The notes below the pieces were generated by a model that searched no databases, was not told the origin of the DNA, and saw only the letters and a program-made list of their open reading frames with translations. Made by a program: the position numbers and the translations under genes. A stretch of 64,000 nucleotides of DNA, taken from Gonium pectorale (Eukaryota > Chlorophyta > Chlorophyceae > Chlamydomonadales > Volvocaceae). The stretch covers positions 1 to 64,000 of the forward strand of contig LSYV01000119.1 of the NCBI GenBank assembly GCA_001584585.1, written 5' to 3'. Below, piece after piece: positions 1-11,046 of this stretch. Numbering within the stretch: the first letter of the stretch is position 1; every line of letters begins with the position of its first letter.

Positions 1-1410
1 TACGGGGCCATCAAGGTCGGCGTCGAGCACCAGCAGCGTAGTGTCGTCGGCGTGGTGGCTGACCGCTTGGGCTGGGGCGCCATCTGGGAGGGTGGGAGTC
101 CGCAGGAGGCCGCTACGCACCAGATGATGCAGATACGCGGTCAGGGGCTCCAGCTGGATGGCCCACAGGACCGGCGACAGGGGCGCTCCTTGCTGCAGGC
201 CGTTGCGGACTGGAAAGGGATCAGACCGATGGCCGTTGATGATGACACTGGCGTCTCCCGTTGCCGTCAGCAGTTGCAACCAGCTGAGCGTGTGGGCGCC
301 GAACCCCCTGGCTGCCGCCGTCTTGTGAAGCCACTGCCGGTGGACTCTGTCGTAGGCCTTTTCGATGTCCAGCATGAGCAGCGCCGCAGGCTGCCCTGAG
401 GCCTTGAGCCACTCCATCAGGAACTGATGGAACAGGACATTGTCGCGGATGTCGCGCCCGGCCAGGAAGGCAGTCTGCAGGGGGTCGATGACTTCATCGA
501 GGGCGGGTTGCAGGCGGTTGCTGATGGCCTTGCCCACAATCTTGTAGTCGGCATTGAGCAGGGTTATGGGCCGGTAGCTATCCAGGGTCGTCCGTGGTAG
601 GTCGCGGCCTTTGTAGATGAGCGTGATGACCCCCTCGCGCCAGCTGTGGGGCAGGGCCGCTGTCACTGCGGGCTCTGGGTTGTCTTGGGGTGCTTGCCGG
701 ACCGCGGAGTACGCAGCGTTGGCGGCTGCCAGCAGCAGCGGGCCCAAGGCGCCCCACAGGGCTTTGTAGACCTCGTACGGGAGGCCATCCGTGCCGGGGG
801 CCTTGCCATTAGCACATTGCCCAAGGGCCGCCATGAGCTCCAGGTCCGTCAGGGCCCCTCCATGCTCTGGAACATCGACTGCAGTTTCCATGCTGTTGGG
901 GAGGCGCCGCTGTAGGTGGCTGAGCAGCTGGTCCTGAGCGTCTTCATCCACTTGCCCGATCCGGAAGAGGCCCGTCGCACTGTCACTGCTGTAAGCTGCG
1001 TGGGCTGCTACCGTGATGGTGTCAGTCACCGGGTCGCCCGTCAAGGGGACTGTCTGGCTGTGGCGGCGCCGGTCCTGGGCCGGCGACGAGCCGCCCGGAC
1101 GTGAGCACTGACCATACCCTGCCTTGGTCGTCCGCGCTCCAGCGCCCATCCACTGATACCCGCCAGCGGAAGCTGGAAGCGGCGGGGCTCGAGGGCGCGG
1201 TGGAAGACGCGGCCGGGCTACAGGGCGTGGTGGTAGGGGCCACAGGAGGGTAGTGTTGCCGGGTAGGCACGCCCCCCGATGCAGTTCCTGGCTATTGTAC
1301 ATGAATCTGTACATATCTAAATAGAGCTTGGCGAGAGCTTTCGAACGGTCCAATTCCCGTTGAAAAAACAGTTTTGGGCTGTGTACAGCTTGACGTATGG
1401 TGTGTGCCAT
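1..1410 (-). mobile_element. LINE (L1-type) non-LTR retrotransposon, partial reverse transcriptase ORF
   Basis: Read on the minus strand, one frame is open from about 1521 to the left window edge; the first ATG is at 1408-1410. From about 1080 downward the protein is clearly a LINE reverse transcriptase: NGKAPGTDGLPYEVYK near 815, SYRPITLLNADYKIVGKA near 570, AFLAGRDIRDN near 460, MLDIEKAYDRVH near 365, GLQQGAPLSPV near 190 and HADDTTLL near 45. These correspond to RT blocks 0 to 5 including the catalytic xADD box. No apurinic endonuclease domain is visible upstream and the first ~110 codons match nothing I know, so the copy is probably 5'-truncated or the ORF start lies further in. The 3' part lies outside the window. 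RT identity is secure; element boundaries are not. Confidence 0.85.
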
Positions 1411-1555
1411 ACAATTGTGTGCCCTCGTACGGTCGGTCGGTCGTCGGTCACTGCCCCTGGCAAGAAATGTATCATGGGGTCTGCCAACAAATGTTGTTAG
1501 CCCCCCCTGCCGCAAACGCCATTAACATCTTCCATTCCTAGTTCTGCCATTCCAC

Positions 1556-1635
1556 AATACGACTAAAACGACTAAACCCTAAACCTGAAAACAACAATAC
1601 GACTAAAACGATAAAACCCTGAACCCGAAAACAAC
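1556..1635. repeat. Two tandem copies of a 40-bp A-rich unit with CCCTAAA-like cores
   Basis: Copies 1556-1595 and 1596-1635 both begin AATACGACTAAAACG and end GAAAACAAC. The middle reads CCCTAAACC in one and CCCTGAACCC in the other, resembling but not equal to the algal telomere repeat (CCCTAAAA). Confidence 0.8.
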
Positions 1636-1672
1636 GCCACCACGCCTATCACTCATACAGAACAGACACACG

Positions 1673-1677
1673 TTACA
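1673..1677 (-). terminator. Possible TGTAA poly(A) signal of the kinase gene
   Basis: The plus strand reads TTACA, so the minus strand carries TGTAA, the usual Chlamydomonas polyadenylation signal. It lies about 715 nt past the kinase stop codon and is the first such motif I found there. Chance occurrence cannot be excluded. Confidence 0.3.
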
Positions 1678-2390
1678 CGCCCATGAAGCCCCGTTGGCGT
1701 TTGGACGTGGATCCAAAGACCATTCTGGGACCCCACGATGCTACGGCACCTCACTACAGGATTGTGCCCCCACAATCAAAGCGGTAGGCCTCTGGTCTGC
1801 TTGAGTCCACACCCCTGAGGTTAGGGCTAGCAGCCGCCAAACCTTCCCCGCAGGCGCAACATTTCTAAACCTGGGGTTAGGCTGGGGATAAGGTTCTCTG
1901 TGGACATGGTTCACTGTGCATATGATAGATAGATACCATTTCAAAGCCACACACAACGGACTACCCTGACCATCAATGGCTTGGGCGCATCCTATCCCAT
2001 CCTACCCCCACACTAATGAAGGTTGTGGAGAATCGCAGATAAAACACACATGGATCGATGTAATTGATGTCGACATTGTATGTCATGGACATACGCATGG
2101 ACGTATGGACATACGCATCTGCACGCACATCTGACATGTGTTGCAGGTTCGTTCCAAAATTTTGCCGTGAGTTGATACGCCCTATACGACCCATAATACT
2201 TCGGTACATGATCTTGAGGAGGCAACAGGGAAGATGTATGCTCATCATGACGTTCTCGGCAGCAGCAGCTGTGGATGACCGGGTATGAAGCAATAATGGG
2301 CCGGGCGCTGTAGAACGTACGAGGACCCTTGCTCATACAAGACCTCTCCATCCCCTGGGGTACTGGCTAGGGATCAGTCGACACACTGCC

Positions 2391-5300
2391 TCAGTGTGTC
2401 TCTGCCTCCTTGGCCCTGCTGAGGATCCCTTCAAGCCATGAGACTATGGTGTCAAAGTTGGGTCGGTCCCGTGGATGGACTGCGAAGCAGGCGAACGTGA
2501 GCTGGCAATACTCCTCCTCAGGTGACGAGCGCATGTCCTGCAATACCAGGATCCGCACGGGGCATTGAAGGGGCAAAACGGTCATTGCTCGCCACGTGGC
2601 ATGGTGTGACCGAACGTGGTGCAGATGTCCCTTGATCATGATCCACCCGCCATCAGGGCAACATTTGTGCCCTGGACAGGGCTCCCAGTGCACAGAATCC
2701 ACAATATCACGGCACGGCCAGCAGTACCTCAAGTAACATCGTGCGGAGTTCGCGGTACTTGTCATGCAGATTGAGCCTCCCGCCACCCGTGTCAGGCTGG
2801 GCTTGGGCTCCCATCATGTTGGCGTACGTAGAAGCAATGCTCTCGAAGGTGCATCCGTAGAAGAACTCGATGAGCATGGTGCCGTACGACCATACATCCG
2901 AGTGCGGGGATAGTTGTCCATGTACGGCAACCTGTATTCGTTCGGAGCGGAGAACTGTGGGGTGTGCGTACTGGATTTGTGAGGTGGGACACCTCAGTGA
3001 TGAGTATGCCTAGCAATTCTGCCATACAAAAGAACTGTATGAGACCGAGGTGTATGTCGGGTAGTTGGTACAGCCAGGGATTATCATCAGCTGACAGGCC
3101 AACCCAACCGCACACACAAGCATGTCGTTGGTGTAGGGCAGGCTTCGGTGCAGGTGCCGGTCGGTTGGTGCGTGGGCTCCTTCCACGTAACCGAAAAAAA
3201 ACCCACCTCGGGGGCCGTTCGCGAGGGCGTGCCGTGGTACCGCTTGGACTGGTGGGTCGCGTCCTCCGGCAGTGGTAGGCTGAGCCCAAAGTCGGCCACT
3301 TTGGCGGTAAGAGCCGGAAGGCCCACCTCACGGACGGGGGCTGCACCGGAGGCAGGGCCAGAGGCGACGGCGCCAAGGGATGCATCGTCCGTGTCCGCCA
3401 CCACCAGCAACACGTTATCTGCGGGGGAAGCAGGTGGCGGGGTTCAGAGAGTTTGTTTCGTCATTGAGACGTACAAGTACATACTAGCAGGCAGGGTGCG
3501 AGGTACAGCATACATACATTGCACGACACAGGCAAGACCCGGGGAGATTTCTGAAACCACGAAAGCGAAGCCACTGCGCTTTAATGCCATACATGCTGCG
3601 TCTAAAAAACGTGATGGCCGTCAAAGTACGGCCGTCTGCACATACCCGGCTTGAGGTCTCCGTGCACAATGCGGCACACGTGCACGTGCGCCACGCCCCG
3701 CGCCACGTCCAAGGCGAGGCGCAGGGACAGCAGTTGGCCCAAACCTCCATTACGCACGCCGCCGACCATGCCTTTTGCTGCAGGGGTCAAGGCAAGTGGC
3801 GTAGGGCGGGTGTAGTTTCCACAGTTGAGTAGCTGGGCTATATCCATCCTAAAGCTGCAAGGGGTCGTGGGGCCCGGAGGCCGTCTTGTTGGGGCAGGAA
3901 GGGAAACTCAGGCTTGGGTAGCTCGGGCGAGCCTCCGAGCTCAGGCCTCCTGTCGTAGGCGCCCGGACATTCCAGCAGCCGGTCATATGTGGCGGTGAGC
4001 TGAGGATTCCATCAAAACAACTGGCATCTAGCCCCAAAGCAGGTGCACAATTACCGTTTTGTACAACCCAGGAGCACGGGTCTTACTGCAGTGTGCAGAA
4101 GGCTGATTGTGGCGAGCGGTGGGTCCGGCACAACAGTACATGTACAGCACGAGGGGTCATACGTGCACTCACATAGCGCCTGCCGTAGCGATCCTCCGTT
4201 GCACAGCTCTTGCACGATGTACAGCTTGTACGCGTCCGGAGTTGCCCCAGCCGGGCCCTGCTCCAGCCCGCTGCCGCCACCGTCGCATAGGTCGTCGTGA
4301 GTACCGGGGGTGCTGCAGCTCTCGCCTCCCACGCCCTGCTGCGCGCTGACCGGCTGCTGCACGAGCGGCTTCAGCATGTACGTGTATGTGCCTGCGAGGC
4401 GGGACAAGGAGGCAAGCAACCCAGCAAGCAAGGGGCAGAGAGTCTGGCGAGCTATCTATGTGAATCAGAGCGACTCGAGCCAGTAAGGCTTTGTCCGGAA
4501 AACTAACCGGCTAGATAAAGCAAGCGAGGAACGAACCCTCGCATGCTTTCCAAGCCGCCCAGATCCACAACTACATACAATGGCACCGGGCTCCAGGCAG
4601 CTCGTTGCCTGCTACCCCGGGAAACTAGGGGCAGTGAGCGATCCGTGTGTGGGCGTTACTCCAGAACGAACACTCAGCGGGAACTGCACAGTGTGCTTGG
4701 GACGGGTGCTGCCCGTTGCCGGCGCCTACACCCCAAACTCCGTATGAACCGGCGTCCCACAAACGAGGCGCACGCAGCGGTTTGCGACAGTAGGCAATAG
4801 GAGCGTTCTCAGACAGGTGACCATGGTCATTATCTCAATCTTCACAGTCGCCAGATACTGGAATGCCGCCACCAAACACCCACCCACGACATTCTCGTGC
4901 GCCATACTGAGCGAAATGGCCGTCTCCAGCATCGCCTGCTGCCGCTTCCGGCCCTCCGACCCTGCGTCCACGTCGGTCACAACCAACACCTTGACGGCAA
5001 CGGGCAGTGAGCGCCAGCGGCCCGCGTACACCACTCCGAAGGCGCCACGGCCAAGGACAGAGGTCACGTTCAGGTCAGTTGAGTCGCCAAGCTCGGCCTG
5101 TACGTATGTATGGTCGGAATGTGGAGCGGGGCGGCGGGCCCGAGGTCAGTGTGCGAGGACCGTGGGTCCATTTTGGGGTTACGTTTAAAACCCACCCCAC
5201 CGAGTGGCCAGAGAGTCCTGTGAGCGAGGCGTTGAGGCTCCGGAGGCATGGGAGGGGTTCATGGTGCAGCAGCGAAGAACCGTGCGGCACCCTGCCCCTT

Positions 5301-8300
5301 CATTCGCATGTCTTGTCTACGCATGCTAGCTCCATCTCCCGTCGATGGAATTCCCGTCGTCCATGCGTGCATGGCATGCCTCCTATGGCCTCCTATCGAG
5401 CCAAGCCTGCCCATCCCTCACACACCGATTCACTCTCGCGCAGCGCATGCACCCACCTTCAGCTCTCGGATGGCAGCCTGCAGCAGGCCACCCTGTGCCT
5501 CTTCCGCCATTGCACACTGCGCGGCTGCCACGCCCAACCCTTCGTGCCGCTCCAGCCGGTCCCGCAGCTCGCAGAAGTACATCTGCACGTACGAACAGCC
5601 ATATGCACAACCGCATGCTCATCTCGTACATAGGTACTTCATTAGTGACGCCATCGGGCACCGACAATCAGGACGCATCGTTTTCTTACATTGCCGCAGC
5701 CGCAATGCACGGTCGTGTCGGAAGGACCGCCGCCTGTGGTGGGGGCCCTGGGTGCTGGCGGCGCGTGCCGCCGCTGGGCGTGGTCCGTTGCAGCCGAGCA
5801 AAGTACGGACCCAAAACGCCTACAGCTTCACCCACTTACGCTGACTTCCTGCAGAAAGGTTCCATCGTCCAGGGGCGCCGCCGCTGAGGCGCCGGGGTTG
5901 CTCGAGGACAGCGAGCTAGCCGCCATCGGCTTCATGTCACCCTCAGCCTGCTGCCCCGACGATTGATCGCCCCCCATCCTGGCCGCCACACGCTGCACGA
6001 GCGCCTGGCTCACTGCACAATGGTTGGCCTGCACGCGAACCATCGCCCGGAAGCAGATATGTGGGATATGTACGTACGTGTGGAGGCATGAGATGTGTAT
6101 GTACGTGTGGAGGCATCAGGATCCTGAACTTGCCGCTGCGTCTGGCTTTGAAGGCCGCGCAAGGGCTCATTCATGCCATGTGCGCAACGCCGCATGTGGC
6201 AACACACATGTGCTTTGATGTATGATCCGGAGAAGTCAAACAGGTATTTGCACAAAGCAGTGTGGATGGCACGTGGGCATGCTTGCGTCCCTAGTAAGGC
6301 GTCTCACGCAGCGTCTGATAGAGGCAGGTAGGGGAGCGAGTGAGCGACAAGACGCGGCAAAACACACCGCCGTGTGTGGCGGATCCCTGCACTGCATCCC
6401 ATCCCTTAGCCTAGGCAGGGGGAAGCAAGCGGGCCGCAGCCCCTCCAGAAGACATTACCAGCGGACGCTCCGCCGCCACTCCCAGCGACACACCTGCGCG
6501 ACTCTGCTCCCCCAGTGTGGCGCTGAGGTGGCGTTTGGCCTGGCGCTGCTTGCCCCGGGCGCCATCCCGTTATTGGACGATTTGACGAACGCAGCGCCTG
6601 CTGTGTCATCCGACAGCGTTGAGCCTTCACCTACGTGTACAGATACCTCGCACCGTTCGAGGACGCGCGTGGAGCCTTCGGCGGTCTCCACGTCGGGGCC
6701 GCCGCCTCCAGCCGCACCACCGTACATGCCTCCACTCTTGCTGCCGTACTCTTCGCTCCCGGCGGACCCCGCCTCGGCGCCGGCAGCACAGGGGCCCCCC
6801 TTGGTCAGAAGCCCTGCTGAAGCTCGTCGGCGCCACACCACCACCGCCGTGCCCGCTATTAACGCGATCAGCAGCAAGGCCGAGCCCAAGCCCGCGGGTA
6901 GTGCAATGGTCAGCGGTGAAACTCGGGGCGGTTGGCTGCCCGGGCCCTTGAGTTGGGAGCCCTCCCGTGGCGACGGTTGGGAGGCTCGCTCGGGGGCCAG
7001 TCCTTCTGAGGGGTAGTTGGCACCGGTCACGATGGGCCCAGTTGATGCCGACGGCGGTGCAGCGGCCGTAAAGTCTACACTAGCCTCCAGGGTGACGTCT
7101 GCGGGCGCATGGGTTCAGCGTCCGGAGTTCCGCCGGTCGTGAGCGAGGCCGCATGCATGCATTTAGGCGACGTGAGAGGCGAGGGCGCCTGCGCTTGCGC
7201 AGTAGTGCAGGGTAGCCATTCAAGCAATGCATCCGCGTGCATGCATACGGCAATTCATATGTTTTCTGTGGAATGGTTACAGGCGGGAGAGGCGAATGTG
7301 TCCTATGTGCGTAATGGCGTGCATCCACAAGGGCGTATCATCTATCGCATGCCATCCAGCCGGCCCCCGCGTGCGCTTGCATCCCGTCCGGCACACCAAC
7401 ACCGCACCTGCTAGCTCAAGGTACGGTAGCCTTAGCTCGGGGTAAGGCAGGAGGCTAGCTCCCGGCGGCGCATCTGGCGGCAATGTGAAGGTGATGGTCA
7501 CGTGTGTGCCGCGCCATCCGTAGTGGCGGGCGGAGGCCAGGACCAGGACTCCGGAGGAGGTGTCCAGGGACAGGGGCTGTTCAGCAGGCAGCGGCAGAAT
7601 GGAGGGCGGGCCGACATCACGCAGAGCGATTAGCATGCTTACACGCGCACGAGGCGGCGGCCCCGTCAACGCGGTTATGTAAAGCAGTCATACCAGATGC
7701 GTTCAGTGAGCACACTCCTTGACACGGCGTAAGGTTAATCCAGGGCTCGGTAAGGATGCCCGTTCTGAGTATGCAACTGCAACTGCAACTGCAACTGCAA
7801 CTGCAACTGCAACTGCAACTGCAACTGCAACTGCAACTGCAGTGATCGTCACTGCATCTATCACGCCTTGCAACCGAACGAGAGGAAGCGGCGAGGCCCC
7901 AGGGTTTACGGCATGGCACGAATGGAGGACCCGGAGGACCTACCGTGGAAGCGGCTGCAAAGGCAAGCAGCACACTGCGCGCGTCGGAGGAGGGCGGGAA
8001 GGGGCGGGAAGACGGGGGAGACGCCGGTGATGATGACGGAGGAGAGGACAGCGCAGGGAGCAGCAGCCCAGGGAACGGCGGCAGTGATGGCGATGGCGGC
8101 GCGAAGGCCTGCGGCAGCGGCAGTGATGTCCTCTGCGCCGCCGCCAGGGCGTGCTGTGTGTGCTGCGCCAGCACAGCCGCCGCCAGCGCCCGCCACTCGG
8201 GCTCCGGGACCACCAGGGTCACATTGTCCAGGAGAAGCAGCGGAGCCGGATCATCGGGGGAGGCGCTCCTGCAATGGGGTGACACATTGAGGGGACATTT

Positions 8301-11013
8301 ACCATGAAGGTCGTGGCACACACACCAGAGGTCGACCGGATGAAATAGGTAAATCAAGTTCTAGCACTAATAAAGATTAACACAGGTGCAGCATCTCATG
8401 TCTGCGCGGTCGTTGTAGGCTGCTTTGCCCTTCCCCAAGCGCAGCGTACCTTGGCAGTTTGAAGTACCACAGCGGCAGGGAGGTGTTGGTCCAGGCTGCA
8501 GCATCGCCCTCTAGCAGCGCCTCATCACTGCCCCCTGGCGCCAGGTTGTACAGCACAAGGTTCCGGAGGCGCAGAGGCACCTCCAATCCGCGCCGACCCG
8601 CAGCACCCTGAAGTGCAGGAGGGCAATTCGATGCACGGGGGAATGTGCGGAAGAATCATCGTGGGAGGTTGGCGGCCGCAAGAGCTGAGCACGCCCGTCC
8701 ATTCGCTCAACCGAGGCAGGTCGCCCAGCGCAGGTGGACGATTCTGCGCCCGCCCCTAGCCTAGCCGTACGGGGGACCCGTACGGCTAGCTTAGTCACCA
8801 CCTTTCCAGCAGCCCGCACCTTGAGGTCTGTGAAGGTGCGGCCTCCCACCAGCTCAGGCGCGTATCCGCTCACGGTGCAAGCGTCGCCCGTGACAGGGCC
8901 CGGAGGACTCAGCCCGTCCTCTCCGCCGCCAGCCGTGATGCCGCCCTCCGGGTCTTGGCCCTCGGACAACACCGTGTCATCGTGGCGCCTGGGCGCCGCA
9001 CAAGGCGGGTGTGTGAGCGTTAAGCTAGGCGAAATGGGTGAGGGGCAACGGTCGCAGCAAAAATGCAGGTTTCCCGGCACCGCATGTCCAACGTACGGTG
9101 GCCTTTCCGCCAGCAGGCAGCCGGCACGGCCGTCATCTCCCCCCCACACACACCACCTCGGCCGTCCCTACCTACCTCGCTATGAATGTGACGGTCGCCC
9201 CTCCCGGCATCTGGCCACACATGCGGTCATGGCTTGCAAGCGCTGCCTCCATGCCGGGGGCCAACGACAGGCCAGAGGGGCCCTGAGGCGGTTCAGGGAC
9301 GGGAGCCGGCGTCTGCCAACGGTATGAGGGCTTGGGTGCGCTGGGCCAGACGGCAGTGTTAGGCATCCGGGCACGTCACACATGCTATGGTCCGCGGGCT
9401 ATGGTCCGCGGCGCTGCATGGGATGAGTCAGCGGGAGGCGGCCCCACCAGCGCCCCGGCATCCAGTGATTCAACCACCCGCCCTCCCACCTCCGACAAGG
9501 CCCGTGTCCGGTTGCCGTGCAGCAGCAGCGGCGGCCACACGCGCGATTGCGGCAGCAGCGGCACTGCCCCTGACAGTGCTGCGTAGGCGGTGGCGGCGAT
9601 GAGCGTGCAGTTCAGCAACAGGACCTGCGGGCGGGTGTCGGAGAGTTTGTGGATGGGGGATTTGTTGACATCAACGGGCTGGGCGCCAGCAGCATTGGCC
9701 CCGTCTGGCGGTCAAGCCGGTCCTTGCCTTCGCTTCTGGGGGCGGAGGTCGAGGAGAGGGACGGGTTCAGAATTTGGGGGCGGGAGGGAGCATGGCGCGG
9801 CAGGGCCTGTGATGAAACGCCGGGGCCAGTCGCGCCTATTGCTGCGAACTGCTGCAAGGCGACTCTGCGCATGTCTCCCGAGAAGGGCCCGATCGACGAG
9901 GTGCGTGTGCGCCTACTCAAACCTCCTGAGTCACGCCATGCCCCCAGGACCAAAACCGCAGACATCACCTCCTTCCCCCCGCACCGCTGGCTGCAGCTCC
10001 AGCCGCTCCACCGCCAGCATGTCCGCCCTAGCCGTGGGCGGCTCCGCGACCTGAAGGCAGGGTTGCATTGGAAGGCCGTCGTCAAGACCATCTTGAGGGC
10101 GATACGCGGATTGGTGTGCAAACGTTCACAAGCAACCAGCCGATACGTACGTGCCACGTACGGGGCTTCCGTCCATCCCCATGTAGTTCACCGGCCCAGC
10201 CGGTCCTGTCCCTGCATTTGCCATGTTTCTCACCTGCAGGTTCAACTGGAAGAAGCTGCCTTCCTCCACCGCTCCTGTCGTGAAAAGGGCGCGAGGTCTT
10301 TCTGCAGCTGCCCGCGCCCGCCCCGTGGACGGTGCTGCCGCCGGGCCCTCCGCAACAGCCTCCAGCCCCGCATCCCCCGCTGCTGCCCCGGCCACCTGCG
10401 CCCTCCTCCTCAGGAAGGCCACCTCCTCGTCCGGTAGCACCAATGTACAGCGAGTGAGGCGCAGCCGTGGGCCCAGCACGCCCTCGGCACCGCCCGGGGG
10501 AGGCCTGCAGACGAGGACGCAGGGGCATGTGCAGCGCAGAAAGTTGGTAGGGCACGGGCATGCCGAGCAGCACGTATGGTACGGCAGCCAGACACGCCGG
10601 CATGCAAGGCATCCGTCACCGCAGAAAAACATGGCCCCTTCCCAACACCACCACCACGCACCGCGCTCAAAAGACGTCACCGTGCCCCCGCCCTCCCGCC
10701 TTCCCTGTCCGTACCTGACGTTGAAGCTCAGCGCTGCCAACGCCATCAGGTCTGCCGGCCAACCCGGGTGCGTCGAGTACGGCAGGTTGACGAGCGTCAT
10801 GTCGTATAGGTAAGCGTGCGTGGGGTCGCCCGAGGACCAGGTCGTCGGCTCCCACACCCAGGCGTCCTCCTGCCCCGCAAGGTCCAGGGTGGTGGCGGCC
10901 CCCGGAACCCCAAGGAGGACAAGGCGACCCCCAACGCCGCCGTGCAGAAGCACCTGCATGGATCCGTGAAAGAGAAGGGCCATGGACTGGACAGCTGGCG
11001 GCTGACGGGGAAG

Positions 11014-11046
<33 letters not shown>

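Larger units (their letters stand above)
1521..2390. other. Intergenic region between LINE and kinase 3' end
   Basis: No convincing ORF. It holds the 40-bp direct repeat listed separately, a 14-bp direct repeat (2085-2098 and 2105-2118, period 20) and lower GC content than the flanking exons. It should include the 3' UTR of the minus-strand kinase gene. Confidence 0.6.

Noticed and set aside
30..60. HADD in place of YADD/FADD as a dead reverse transcriptase
   Set aside because: The two catalytic aspartates are present, and His before ADD is, as I recall, seen in other algal LINEs, so it does not show inactivation.
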